A stretch of 64,000 nt of DNA from the NCBI RefSeq assembly GCF_001649575.2, contig NC_051438.1, positions 10,024,227 to 10,088,226 on the forward strand, in the 5' to 3' direction. Made by a program: the position numbers and the translations under genes. This DNA comes from Kryptolebias marmoratus (Eukaryota > Chordata > Actinopteri > Cyprinodontiformes > Rivulidae). The notes beneath the pieces were generated by a model, which ran no database searches, was not told the DNA's origin, and saw only the letters and a list, made by a program, of their open reading frames with translations. Below are positions 1 through 12,184 of the stretch, piece by piece; position 1 is the first letter of the stretch, and each line of letters begins with the position of its first letter.

Positions 1-486
1 GGGGGGGGGGGTGGAATGGAGGCAGGAATTTGGAAGGAAAAAATATATTAGGAGGGGGCACATGGGAGATGGGAGGAGTTTGGGGGGTTGGAGCGCAGAG
101 GGAAGAAATGATATTTTGCTTTACCCTAATGACCGTTTGAAGAAACAGACGGGTGAGGAAACCACGTTACATTCTATTAACTGGGCTTTTGTTGTCGGCG
201 AGCTGTTAATGATGTACAAAGGGAGCTCTGCAGCTCTCTCCTGGACAATGAAAGCTCTGTGCGTCTAATTATTCTCAGGGAAGCATGGTAGCCTTTATAC
301 CTGGGGACACATTAGCTGTCTCTAATTGGAGTAAATATTCTTCTAGTATAACACCAGCTTTGCCTCATCACTCTAACAGTGATTAATTCTGTGCTTTCTG
401 CAGGGCTGTTTTCACAATCCCATCCCTTTCTCGATCTCTTTATCTCCCACCACCACGAAAGGTGGTGGATCGTGTAGTCGTCTGCT
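1..486. other. No gene seen
   Basis: Starts with 11 G, probably the edge of an assembly gap or a G-rich tract. Nothing else recognised before the TG microsatellite. Confidence 0.5.
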
Positions 487-491
487 TGTGT

Positions 492-547
<56 letters not shown>
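487..547 (+). repeat. (TG)n microsatellite
   Basis: About 30 TG units with one early interruption. The minus-strand frames of repeated Thr-His here are artifacts of this tract. Confidence 0.97.
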
Positions 548-548
<1 letters not shown>

Positions 549-550
549 TT

Positions 551-1545
551 CGTTAGTTTGTCTGCAAAACATATCACGACCCTGTGGACAAGTTTTAATG
601 AAACTCTCAGAAAGTAATTATTGGATGTACAGATACATCTGATGCACTTTTGGAAAAAAAACCCCAACTCCTATTCAAGATGGCTGCCACAGCTAATCGA
701 CATTAGCCAACACAAAAATGGCTTTAACTCGGTCAGTTTATTGGGCTAAAATGTGATGTGGTAGTAACTGAGACTGATCATCAGCACATATTCTGAGCTC
801 AATTTGTGCAAGATCTTTGTTTAAAATTTTCCCATTAACTATTTGAAATCAAATCTGTTTTTTTTAGCAAAATGTCCCACGAACCACTGGACAGAAATTA
901 ATCAGACCATCAGGGAATAATAATTGGACGTACCTCTGTAACTAATTACCTTTTGGATCCAACACAGTTCAAAATGGTTGCCAAAACCAACTCACCTTAG
1001 CAAAACCCAAAAATTGCTATAATTCAATCAGTTTTACCAATATTGAGCTAAAATTTGGTGTGGTAGTAGCTAAGAGTCATTCACAAAACATATTTTGAGT
1101 GCTACTTTGTGTGTGAGATATTTGCCTAAGTGTTAGCGTCAACTCTGGTTGTTAGCAAAATATCTCTTGAACCACTAAGCGGATTTTAATGAAACCTTTA
1201 GAAAGTAGTCATTGGATGGACATCTACAACTGTTTAAGTTTTAGAGTGAGCCAAATACAAGATGGTCACCACAGCTAATTAATAATAACAAACACAAGAA
1301 TGGTTATAATTCAGTCAGTCTTATAGATATTGAGCTCAAACTTGGTGTGTTAGTTGCTGAGAGCCACTCACAACATGTGCTCTCAAGCATGACATCTTGC
1401 AACATTGCATGAGGTTGCACATAATGTTATTTTTTTAGGTTTGACCAAAACGGTGACAACGTCTTCATTTCTCAATATAAGATGATCTTAGTTTTAATCT
1501 ATGGGATGAAAGGTGGAGGGCGATATGCATTTGAGTTTCAATAAT
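551..1545 (+). repeat. Family A dispersed repeat, three tandem units
   Basis: Three diverged units of about 300 bp start near 551, 858 and 1149. Each has a GCAAAAT...CACGAACCACTGGAC-type start, a CAAGATGG(C/T)(T/C)GCCA(C)AGCTAA block, a GTCAGT(C)TTAT block, and a TTGGTGTGGTAGTAGCTGAGA block. The array ends with TTTGACCAAAACGGTGACAA and GGGCGATATGCATTTGA, which recurs inverted in the 4.2 and 5.6 kb copies. It is a repeat type I recognise as common in percomorph genomes; no open reading frame. Confidence 0.75.
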
Positions 1546-2258
1546 TCTGTGTTTTTCTGCAGGGCTGTTACTACCTTCCCATCCCCTTTTTTTAATCTCA
1601 TTCCTCACTTTTTTTTCCTGTCTTCATCACTGCCTCTTCCTCCCTCTTTGCTTCTCTGCGCTCAGTTTCCTTCCTGTCCTCCTCCCCGCCTCACTCAGCC
1701 TTTCTTCCCGGCAGCATCAGAGCACCACCAGCTGTGACAGAATCGCAGCGTCTGCCCGAGCTCCAGCCACCTTCCAAGTTTATTATATCTATACACACAC
1801 AGACAGTCCATCCCTTGTAGCCCCTCATAGTTCCCACATCCCAGCCAAATGCAATGTGACAGTGCCGCCGCGGCCCTCGTTTACACACATCACAGGACAG
1901 ATTTCCTCTTCCAAGGCCCCCGTCCACGGCCTGATAGATGGCACCCCTGCCTTCTGCTTGTGCATGCATGCGAGTAAGTATGTCTTTACTGTGTGTGTAC
2001 ACTACACCTCTCCATTTATCTGTGTCTTGCATGTGTGTCTTGAGCTTGGAGCAGGCCTGAGTTGGAACAAGCACACTTCCTCTGTCAGTAGTGATCTCTT
2101 AAACCATGCATTAGGACATTACAGGGCTTTGTTTTCATGATTTCTAACATACCGTGTTGTCTGTTTTTTTTTTGTTATACTCTGCATACATTTTGCAGAT
2201 TTTCTGCTTGAGTGCTGCTCAGGTTTAAGTGTTGAAGCACCCTTGGGATCAGTGCATC
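1546..2258. other. No gene seen
   Basis: Pyrimidine-rich stretch (1560-1735), then unremarkable sequence. Overlapping frames on both strands at 1691-2140 do not resemble known proteins. Confidence 0.5.
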
Positions 2259-2818
2259 CTAAAGGGATACTTCAGGTCTTTAAAAGTGAGGTTCAGGGGA
2301 AAGGCTATGAACAATTACTATCTTACTTGCTGTAAATGGCTCTTTAAACAGCTTGGTTTTGGCGAAATGGAGTTTAATTGAGACCAGATTGACAAGCTAG
2401 TCTAAGTGAAGACCTGTTGCCCTGCTGTCTTAAAACAACTTCAGTCTCAGAAATTTCATAGTGGAATGCTATTTTATAAACTTGTATTGATATTTTAAAA
2501 ACCTAACCTGGGGCTCTTTCTGCAGGAATACCATAATATTTTTACAAGAATAACTCCAAAACCAATGAAAGTGTAAGGCTTTCTAAAACAGTATTTGGAT
2601 GAATTGTTTGACACTGGAGTTATTTTAATATCACACTAATCCACTTTGCTCTCAGCCCTGTTCAGACTAGCTATTAGCTAATCAATCCAGTCAAAAAAAA
2701 ATCCTTTATTTCTCCAGACGGAGGTCTTTTTAAGAGCTATCTACAACAGGTAAGACGCTAATTGTTTCTGACTTTTTTACAGAGCCCCACTTCAAAACAT
2801 CCAAACTCTCCTTTTAAC
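2259..2818 (+). mobile_element. Family B foldback MITE, copy 1
   Basis: Non-coding element of about 560 bp. The left end (AAAGGGATACTTCAGGTCTT... GAGGTTCAGGG... TATCTTACTTGCTGTAAATGGCTC) is an inverted version of its right end (GAGCTATCTACAACAGGTAAGACG... GAGCCCCACTTCAAAACATC... CTTTTAA). The ends therefore form inverted repeats of about 100 bp. The right edge closes with TTAA. Confidence 0.75.
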
Positions 2819-4164
2819 ATTTGTTGAAAACCTCCAGCACACTTCAGATGTCTCTTTCTTCTCCTTTCGTCTAAACATCATACTTGCAGTTGCTGCCTAA
2901 GGCATCGCTTCTGTCATATTGAGAAGGTCAAAACAGACACACACACTTATGCCCGCCACACACACTTACTCATAGATTTGAAATATCTCTATCAGCCCTC
3001 GGAGGATCAGATTGTTTTACGGGAAATCATGTCACGGGTCAAATGATTGAATTATTAATGGAAGTTTGGTGCAATAACAATCTGCCTTTGTCTATTGTGA
3101 GTCCAAACATGATATTCGCCGGCTCTTCTCAGTCCAACTCGATCCTACAATGTTGCAATCCAAATCCAATAATGCAGACTCGGCAGAAGAAGGTTTCCCT
3201 TCCTCTTCCTCTGCTATTGTTTCATCTGTCAAAAAGCAGTCGTAGTGTGTTGCGTTGCAGAATAAGTCTCCAGAACCCTATTGACTGCTGTGCTGTATTT
3301 CCAAGGACAAGGCAATAGATTTTCATCACAGCAGCTTTGGTAAAGTAATCCTCAATCATGGGACTCTTACACAAGACACTAGTCTATGAAAACTGTGTGC
3401 CGATGCACATACAGTGTACTGCGTGTATCTTAAAGGACATGTTTGTACACATATAATGCGACTTTCCTAAAAAGAAAATCTTTTTTTTATTTTATAAATA
3501 TGGATTTTGTCCCTGCACACAGCTGAGAATCAACCGAGCAAATCTGAGGCATATTCATGACTCACATTATGGAAATGAAAGGAGACAATTCAGTATTCTC
3601 ACATTAGCATATGTAAAGAACCACACTCAGAGAGGTACAAGCATTTTAACCTAATTTGAAACACAAGAGATTAAAGTGAAAGCAATATGGTGCTTTATGA
3701 TGTTTTGAGAGCCGTTCAGCACAACCGGGGGCAGTCCTCGTCTTCTCCCTCAGGCCTGCTTCCTCACCGAGCCGATATGGTAATGAATGTTATTGCACAT
3801 ACCCCGGTGATGGATTCTTGACCTCAGCCGAGGTGGATTTTTCTGAGCCTGTTTTGAGAATGACTGTGGAGCAACACGCTGGAAGGAGCCGTAAGGTCAA
3901 GCCTTTAGCATTTATTATCCGCCTGCGCCAGAAAACACAACTCTTTTAGACGTCCTAAACATAGCACGCTGGACACATGGGCTGACAACTTCACTTAGGA
4001 ACAGCAAATCAAACAGGCTTGTTAATGCAGCTGCTGAAAACAGTCCCATTAGGAGCAGTGACTCCTTTTCTTTGCTTTTATTTTAATCTCGTGTACTTGC
4101 CTCTCCCCATTGGGCACAGCTCTAAAAAAAAAGCAAAGTAAAACAGAAATAAATTCAAGGCCTA
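2819..4164. other. No gene seen
   Basis: Single-copy-looking intergenic DNA between a family B and a family A element; no coding or RNA signal recognised. Confidence 0.5.
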
Positions 4165-4930
4165 ACACTCCTTGAAGGAATGCATATCCTCCTCCTTTCG
4201 TACCAGAGATTTACACTAAGATCATCTTATGTGGAGAAATGAGTTGTCGCTGTTTTGGTCAAACAATTAGTATCTTCATGTGCAATCTCATGCGATAGTA
4301 CGAGATGTCACTCTCAGAGTCTGTTTCAGGGATAACTCACAACTGCTACAATGCCAAACTTCAGCTCAATATCTGTAAAAGTGACTGAGTTATACTAATT
4401 TTTCTGCTGTATAATGTTGAGTAGCTGTGGCAGCCGTCTTGAACTGGATTTACTTTAAAAGTTAACTAGTTGTAGATGCAGTGATTATTACCTCAAAGTT
4501 TCATTAAAATCCGTCCTATGGTTCATGAGATATTTTGCTAACTGACAGACAAAGTTGACTCTAAACAGGTAGTGGTGAAATTTTAAACAAAAAGTCTTGC
4601 ATAATCTGTTAATGCTCAGATTATGTGTTAGGGATCAGTGTTAGCTACTACCACACCAAACTTTATGTCAATGTTTGTAAAATTAAATACTTGCAGCCAT
4701 TTCTGTGTTTTTTTAATTCAGCTGGCTGTGGCAGCCATCTTTAATTAGGTTCACTTCAAAAGTTAATAGGTTCTAGATGTTCACTGAATGATTATTGTCT
4801 GCAAATTCCATTAAATTGAATCCAGTGTTTCATGAGATATTTTGGTAACTGACGCACACACAAACACACACACACACCTACACACACACAAACAGACATG
4901 GACAAAACCATTTGGCAGAGGGAGGGTGAT
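4165..4930 (-). repeat. Family A dispersed repeat, two units, inverted
   Basis: Reverse orientation relative to 551-1545. It begins with CTTGAAGGAATGCATATCCT and the TTTGGTCAAAC block. Two units each contain CCACACCAAACTTTATGTCA-type, GCAGCCATCTT and ATGAGATATTTTG(C/G)TAACTGAC motifs. It is followed by an imperfect CA tract (4857-4892). Confidence 0.75.
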
Positions 4931-5629
4931 AAATATGATTCCCTGATTCACTTAATAAAAACTTTTTTTCTCCCACTTACGACTTGAAAAGGATATCACA
5001 TCAGCTTAAGCTGGAAAAAAGAAAGAGAGGGGGGAGAAAAAAAATGTGTAATAGATTTTTTTAGTCTCATATTTCTCAGCCATGTCGAGCTCCATCAAGC
5101 TCGTTTGAGTCATTATGCATTCTCATTACAGCTCAGCAGAAGTTTCCCATCTGGAGAAGCAATGTCCCTGTTTACAGTCCTCTCGTCCTCCCGTTTCAAA
5201 CCCCACAGACGTCCTCTGAGGCCCAAATGAGCTGGAAGACAAAAAGAGCACTGTGCGGTGTTACACAATGCCACGCAGAAATTAGCTTTCTTTTCCCTCA
5301 TTATGCTTCCCCGCTTTATGGGAAATAGAAAACAAAAGACGACATATGTAATTACTGCATGAGTAAAGCGTAAACACGAGGCAGTGCTTTCGGCAGAAGG
5401 CTAATTGTAACTTTCCCCCTCCTCCTCCTCCTTCGGTGCCTGAGTTATGTGATAGCTCACGGTGAGACCCGAGAATATGCATATGTGCTAACATGCTAGC
5501 ACGCACGCCCACACAGATGCCTCCATGCTGTGTGTGCACGCAGAGCAAATTTCAGTTCCTTGAAAAAAGAAAACGGATGTTTTTTCAGCGGTATTTATCT
5601 TCTTTTATTGCTTTTGTAAATTAAAAGCC
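4931..5629. other. No gene seen
   Basis: Intergenic DNA between two family A repeats, with a short CTC tract near 5418-5433. Confidence 0.5.
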
Positions 5630-6160
5630 TAGCGTTCCTTGACAAAAATGCATATCGCCTGCAGACATTTGTGCCAGAGTTTTACACTGAAATCATCTCA
5701 GGCGAAGAAAGGAAGGACTTGTAGCCTTTTTGGTCAAACCTTGTAAAGGACCTGATGTACAATGTCATAGGATGTGTGATCTCGTGAGATAGGTTAGTGC
5801 TCAGAGCACGTCATGGGGATGACAATCTGCTACTACCACAAAAAGTAGATTAATATATGTGAAATGGACATTTACAGCCATTTTTTTTGTATTAGCCAAT
5901 GTCAATAAGCTGTGGCGTCCATCCTAAATTGACTCTAAAAGATCAGTAGTAGATATACAGGCAGTGATTACTATCTGTGAGTTTCACTAAAATCCGTCCA
6001 GTGGTTCGAGGGATATTTTGCAAACAGACAGACGGCATTGACTCCAACAGTTAATGCCAAAGTTTTAAGCAAACATGTTGCGCAACGAACTGGTGCTTGG
6101 AGTATACGTTGGGCATGACTCTCACCAAATTTGAGCTCAGCAACAGTAAAATCGTCTAAT
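5630..6160 (-). repeat. Family A dispersed repeat, about one and a half units, inverted
   Basis: Begins GCGTTCCTTGACAAAAATGC then ATATCGCC, followed by the TTTTGGTCAAACC block. It continues through GTGGCGTCCATCC and CCAGTGGTTCGAGGGATATT, then starts a second unit with GTTAATGCCAAAGTTTTAAG. Same orientation as the 4.2 kb copy. Confidence 0.75.
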
Positions 6161-7102
6161 AAAAAAAAAAAAAGTCACAATAAAAAGAGATACAGTAAGT
6201 GAATCGGGTGCTGTTTTCTCAATCATGTGAGAGTCATATAGTTGTGGACTTTGTGCAAATAAAAACAGACACTAAAGTTTTTTTTTATTATTATTTTAAA
6301 AACAGATCATACTTACCAGTCAGAGCCTTAAAAGCCTCTTTTGGCAGCTAAAAGCACAACACTGCAAGCCATGAATGGCATCCTGGCCTTGGACTGCACA
6401 CAGATCATTCCACACATTACTCCCTTCAGCTCCCCTTTTGATGTGTCAGACGGAGAACCAGCCACTGTTTTTTATTGCTCACTCTGCAGAGAGGGATGTA
6501 CATGTACTGTATGAGAGTGTGTGTGTGTGTGCTACAGAGTGTTTGCTCTTCAAAGGCAGCAAAGAGGCTGCACTACTTAAGGCCTATTAAACCTGGAGCT
6601 CTGTTCATTGTAGCTGGGAGAGGCAGCGCTGCATGCTGAGGCAGACAAAACGGTGAACGCGTACCTTTGAACTGGAATCATGAGGGAGCTCACATTTTCA
6701 CAAGTGCTGCAGAACTGAAAACAATGTTCTACCGAGTCCCTTGACATGTGTGTGCTTTTTTTTCCCTGCTTCCTGCTAAGGGCCAGCTAACAGGGAATCT
6801 GTTAGGACTCTGCCCTGATGGTGTGATATTACAAGCCCACAGTACATAATCCGACATAGTGCGAGTTATTAAAATATGACCATAGCAGCTCCCCGAGGCA
6901 ATATAACTTGCACATAAACTGTCTCTTTCTAACACACACACACACACACTTAAGATATGGTATGGATTCCTATTACACAAATGCAAGCACTCTCTCTCCC
7001 TCTCTCTTCTATTTCAGGGATGAACACGCGCAGTTTCATTTAAAACTGGAAACAAGTTCGTATCCCAAAGCGCCAACTTTAGCCCCAAATCAATACTTAA
7101 AG
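6161..7102. other. No gene seen
   Basis: Intergenic DNA with short TG/CA tracts at about 6517 and 6933; nothing else recognised. Confidence 0.5.
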
Positions 7103-7190
7103 CAGGGGTGTCAAACTTAGTTCCATGTGAGGCCAAAATGAAACACTCCGAGTAAAAATTTATGACTTTTCTTTTGTGTCGCAGCCCAGA
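7103..7190 (+). mobile_element. hAT-like transposon end (fragment)
   Basis: CAGGGGTGTCAAACTTAGTT followed by CCATGTGAGGCC resembles the well-known terminal inverted repeat of fish and other vertebrate hAT (Charlie-type) elements, CAGGGGTGTCAAACTCATTTT. Only one end is visible; a family B element follows directly. Assignment is from memory of the family consensus. Confidence 0.5.
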
Positions 7191-7210
7191 GAGATACAAC
7201 CTTAACAGCT

Positions 7211-7656
7211 CTGAGGGGCCCAAGACAAAAGTGGATTGCTGCCATCTTAAAACAATTTCTTTCGCAAAGGTTTCACAGAGGTTCGCGTGAACACCCAATT
7301 ATAAACATTTACATCGCAGTTAATTTTGCATTACATGGTTATTCTGGCAGAGATATGATATTCTTGATAGAAGTGTCCTTGACTGCTATAACTAGTTACT
7401 GCTGCTGCTCTTTGTGCTAGCAAAAAATCATTAAATTGTATGTAAATAACTGAGTCATTGCAAAAATCGACTGTGGTGTAAAGGTTCTTAAATCAGCTTT
7501 TGCATAAACTATAAACTAGCTGTTAGCTCATCAGTCTGGCCAGAATTAAACTCTAGTTTCCCCAAACCGAAGAGCTATCTACAGCAGGCAAAATATTATT
7601 TGTTTATAGCCCTTACACAGAACCCCACTTCAAAAGATCTGCACTGTAATTTTATT
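7211..7656 (+). mobile_element. Family B foldback MITE, copy 2 (left end missing)
   Basis: Shares the interior (AAAGTGGATTGCTGCCATC, TTAAAACAA, a CTGCTGCTG block and TAGCTGTTAGCTCATCAGTC) and the right end (AGAGCTATCTACAGCAGGCAA, GAACCCCACTTCAAAAGATC) with the other copies. The left terminal repeat is absent, apparently cut off at the hAT-like fragment. Confidence 0.7.
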
Positions 7657-8531
7657 GGAGTTTTGTACTTTCATTACGAACATCTTTGCAGTTCGTTGCA
7701 CTAAAAGATGAAGAAAGGTATTGCTCCATTTTGTTTACCTCAGAATCCAATAATTGATCTGGGAATGATGTCACATTTAGCTTTAGCACGTTTCAGATGC
7801 AACTAAAAAAGAAAATAATCACTAGAATTTGCTAAAAGTTGTGCCTATTAACCAGCTTAATTTAGCAATACAAGTGGATAATAATGGATCTGTTTATATT
7901 TTGTGTATTCAAACACTGAAGCAACATGTTTCTTAATTTATGCAAAGTGAAGTGAAAATAAAAAGTTTCAAACTGCAGCTATCACAATTTTTTTTTATGC
8001 ACAAGGCAGCCATATTGGATGCTAGGGTCAGGGTTGGTCAGGAATCTCTGACTTTCTGAGTCACAATTCTGACTTCAAGGGCCTTTCCACTTGGTTTTTC
8101 CATCCTGGGACCAGGAAATTCTGACTTTGGTGAACAAATAAATCACGCCGCATGTCTCAGCATGCCTGTGATATAAAATGAGATGCAGCTGATGAGCACG
8201 TCAGTTCTTTCTGGATGCAGCAAAGAGAGTGAGTGAGATGCCCTCTGTAAAGGAAATCTGAAAAACAAAGAGTGATTCTAACCTGCAGGGTGGTCCGTGC
8301 AGCACTGGCTTCATCTCCACAATTCATTCCAAAATAAAAAGGACTAGTTTGACTGCGAGTCCCGCAGTAATGATATATGTGTTCATATTGGATTCATTTA
8401 TAGAGTAGGAGAGGAACACTATTGTTAGGCCATAATTCAGACAACCTGCTTCTTTCAACTATCGCAGACGAGACTCCCGGGAGGACACTGCTACAGTCAT
8501 CTGCATTAAGTGTGTGATCCCGTGCACGCAG

Positions 8532-8553
8532 CCACACACACACACACACACAC
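8532..8553 (+). repeat. (CA)n microsatellite
   Basis: Pure CA tract of about 11 units. Confidence 0.95.
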
Positions 8554-9879
8554 CTAGCTTGTGCGCCCATGCAGACACACAGATTTGGTGCTCCTAAAGT
8601 CCCCAGGGAGCAGAGCAGGACAGGAGATTTATGTTCTCCGCCGTCCACACACTGTTCTCTCAGCTAGCTTCCCGCTCATTAGAGCTGCTACACGGTCATA
8701 CGTGTTACTCTAACAAGCTGCGTGGAGCCTCCCTCCCAGGCCTGATGGATTCAGGAAGCGAACTGACTTCCCTCACTGGAAGAGCCCAACAGAGACGTCA
8801 CAATGTATAAAAAATCACTGAGGCTGCTCGTCTTCATCAAGGCAGGACGAGGACTGCAAAGTTGTTCTGCCATCTATCACGGTTAGCTGCATTTTATTAG
8901 GCCCCAGTTTAATGATCCTTTCACAGACACAATGTGCTCTAAAATTAAAATGTTTGCTTTGCTTAAAGTGTGCGTGTGCATTCGTGTGTGCTTGAGGGAT
9001 GGAGGCGAGCTATCACTATCACAGGGGCGACTGAAGCGGGACAGTTTGCTAATCTCTACAGCTACCTGACGTGAAACGTGTCATTCTCTGCTGGCTGCAG
9101 CCAAATGAACACACAGCCGACTCGTTTGCAACAGCTCTGCTTGCGGAGTTTATCAGTATTGTTTCTAATCTGCTCCATAATGGATCCAGAGTCAACTCTG
9201 CAGCTCACACCTGACTGATTAAAGTGTGCGAATATTTGTCTGCGATGGCTGCGGGGCTGACACATCTTTCCATGAGATCAGCGCCTGTCATGGAAGCCAG
9301 CTGTATCGGTAAAAGGAAGCTGTGCTTTGCTAAAATATAATTTCTTGTGAAAGCTCGGGCAATAAATGGTAATATCGCTGCTGATGAAGCTCATTTCGTC
9401 TGAGCCCGTACCTTGGGATTTAATCAAAAATCCTCTAGCTGTTCACTTGCGAGAGTTGCGATCAGGCTCTCCAATCCGGAGGAATACATTATAATGATTT
9501 TTCTAATGAAGACATATTGCACATTCTCCAACTAGCCATTGAGGCTTTAATCAAAGAATAAATGAACTAACAACAACTAATAATCTCCCGCCGGACCACT
9601 TCATTCTCCTTTATGGTGAAGGCCTCAAAGCTGCACGCAGGTAAAGGTTGCGGTGAGTGAAACGCTGCATTATTTACAGCCTGGCGAGTGCAGTAAGATA
9701 CACTAAAAGAGATGCACCCCCCCTCCTCCACACATGCTCCTCGCTGCTCGTATTTCACGCGTCGCTATCAAGAAGTGGCAAATAAAATGTCCGCAGTCAA
9801 ATTTTACAGGGCAGTAAAGGGTAGGCGGTGAAACGCAATGTGTGTTGACTGCTTTCGCAACAGTGCGGTGATTCCGGAG

Positions 9880-9955
9880 TGATGGAGGATGCCATTAACG
9901 GCATCATTAATGGGCCAAGTCAAGGTCTTTGTAATCAAATGAATCCGCTCAACAG
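9880..9955. promoter_or_regulatory. Candidate conserved non-coding element
   Basis: A perfect interrupted palindrome, GATGCC (9888-9893), ATTAAC, GGCATC (9900-9905), is followed by CATTAATGG (homeodomain-type cores) and TCAAGGTC (nuclear receptor half-site of the SF1/ERR type). Suggestive of developmental regulatory DNA; conservation cannot be tested here. Confidence 0.25.
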
Positions 9956-10651
9956 TCTAACTTAGCTTAAACAAACAGAGCGAGCCGCGGCGATAGCACA
10001 GGCTCAGCCGGCAGTGCGTTCCTCCCGAGTGGTCTCTGATTAATCACACGGAAATTTTTGCACACTAGGTCATCCACCTCAGCTGCTTTTGGCAACAGCG
10101 AAGCCATTCGATGGCTCTCAGAAAGCAGGTATTTATCATCTCACCAAGTACGGGCTTTTTTTAAACGTAGGACAGGTCAATCCATTCTAGCTAAAACTGT
10201 TTGAGTTGGCCACGCTGCACCGGTTTTTAAAAAGTTATTTAGCGATCTGGAGAGAGGTTTCTCTTTTCCAACTCAACATCCAAAGTAAACCTTTTCATTT
10301 CCAATGATGCAGAGTCAGAAAGGCAGAGGCCGAGAGCGTCACTGCCGAAAATGAATCAAGCCTTGTGGAGGAGAAACAGGAAAAGGCATTGCTCAAATTA
10401 GACAAACCCCCCTCCAACCTCAGCTTGATGCCGGCACTCCCTGGCTGTGATATGGCCAACATCCATGTTTTATGGGAAGCCAAGGCAAATTTAGAGAAGA
10501 TAACACTGGCCAGGCCTGTTCTAGTCAACCTCCGTGTTGCCATAGCTCTGATGGGAGCAAATGTGTTTTCATTGCAGGAAATAACAACAAAGCAGAGCGA
10601 AGCTGGTGGCTTCTAGTTGTTGTTTTTTTTTCTTTTTCTTTTTTCTGACAG

Positions 10652-10908
10652 GTTGGAGCTGCTCTCTCTGACTGAGGAAGACAGAAAACGGGGAGACTTT
10701 TATGTGTGCTGTCTCAATCCAAGCTGCTCTGTCTGTAGGGGAAGAGGGTGGTGTGGGGGGGTGGACACCGAGCCAATCTGGCTGCCCGGCCCTTTCATGG
10801 AGACAGTGCTGGGTTTAATTATCCCCAGCTGTGCCTCATCTCCCTCCCCAGCTGGGCTCTGTGCCCCAGTGTCCTCTGCAAGTATGCCACATTCACAGCA
10901 GAGTCAAG
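10652..10908 (+). other. Possible orphan exon (splice-site pair with an open frame)
   Basis: A strong polypyrimidine tract and acceptor (TTTTCTTTTTTCTGACAG) precede 257 bp ending AGTCAAG then GTGAGCC, a good donor. One frame is open throughout (contains RLELLSLTEEDRKRGDF and CCLNPSCSVCRGRGWCGG). I do not recognise a protein and see no partner exon, so this may be chance or a non-coding transcript. Confidence 0.2.
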
Positions 10909-10927
10909 GTGAGCCACAGATATGAGT

Positions 10928-10959
10928 ACACACACACACACACTCACACACACACACAT
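10928..10959 (+). repeat. (CA)n microsatellite, interrupted
   Basis: CA repeats with one CT interruption, just downstream of the candidate orphan exon at 10652-10908. Confidence 0.95.
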
Positions 10960-12184
10960 ACCGAGGTGGTGCAGACTGACATGCAGCCACACAGAGAGCC
11001 CCTCCACACAGAGATCAATAGGAACAGACTGAAATACATGAACACCTGCGTAGTTTAATTCAATCATCTCGCAAGCACCATTGCAACAAGATGCCAGAGC
11101 TTTTAGCTTTTATTATGCGAAAATTTAAACAAATAATTTCCCTTGATTTGATTTAAAGCTACTCATTGCAACGAAAGCATCCTAAAGTAAGAAACAAAAT
11201 CTGTGTGATTTTGATCTCATATTAAAGGAGATTATATTCTTAAATTACAGAATTGGGACCGGTTGCCAACTACAACATGTGTTTGTTTAACGGCGGAAAC
11301 AGCCGAAGTGTCTGAAAATAAGTCAACAATGGTGAGTCAACATGGAAGAGCTGATAGTGAAGGAGAAGCTGGCATTTCTGGTGTGTTGGTACATATTTAC
11401 CCTAATCTTACGCTCAGATTTGCTGAGTAAAGATTGCAGATAAAAAGATAGGTTAAAACATTAAACTTACTGGTCTAGAAGAAGTTTGACAAGTTTCATG
11501 TGTTTGAATGCAGAGCTCTGTCTTTATGGTGCCCCGCCGCCCAGCTTGATCCCCCACATTTATTCTTGAGAGTTGCTTTACTTGATTGCTCTCTTTTTGC
11601 GAAGCAGACTTACTTTTATATTTCCACCTAAACATCTTCTCTGAGATTCTACGCTTGTCTGTTAGCGCCACGCTTGACTACGGTCAGCCTGATGTCAGTC
11701 AGTTACGTGACTATAGCTTCCACTTTGTTTTTGAGTGCTTTATTTATACTGACTCTCTTCCCGCATTTCAGAATTGCATATCAATATTTCTGGAAAACTC
11801 CTTAAAATTGCTTCAAACTGCACCTTTTGATGCAGTGCAGTATAGCCTTTCATTTCATATGTTGCAATGACTATTTGGTAGAAGTATAAAGCTACTTAAT
11901 GCTTAAACTTAGTGCTGAAAGATTTGCTGTTTAGCGGAATTATGAAATCGTTACATTTTGGGAAAAAGACCACGCCTAAACCACTCCCGGTTCACCCCAA
12001 ACCACAGGATAAAAGCAACTCATTCCATGGCTTTGACGTGTCAAATCGTCACACCCTCCCTCTCCTGTCAACTCCATTATCTCTGTGTTTCAGTAACACC
12101 TCGGTGGGGGATTGTCCGGTTTCCACAGAAAGGTCACACAATGTGTGAGATCTTTTCTGAAAAACTTTAGCCTTAACTGGTGGA

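Larger units (their letters stand above)
7657..12184. other. Gene-free flank with weak regulatory candidates
   Basis: No gene recognised. It contains two CA tracts, the candidate element at 9880-9955, and the possible exon at 10652-10908. A stretch near 8030-8120 repeats TCTGACTTT-like words and may be an old repeat. Confidence 0.45.

Noticed and set aside
312..667. Minus frames of Thr-His repeats
   Set aside because: Translation of the TG microsatellite.
551..1545. CRISPR-like array of three repeats
   Set aside because: Units are about 300 bp and diverged, without short identical repeats and unique spacers; it is a dispersed eukaryotic repeat.
10295..10616. Opposing frames of about 82 codons on both strands
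   Set aside because: Overlapping open frames on both strands of unremarkable sequence; no domain, no splice pairing.
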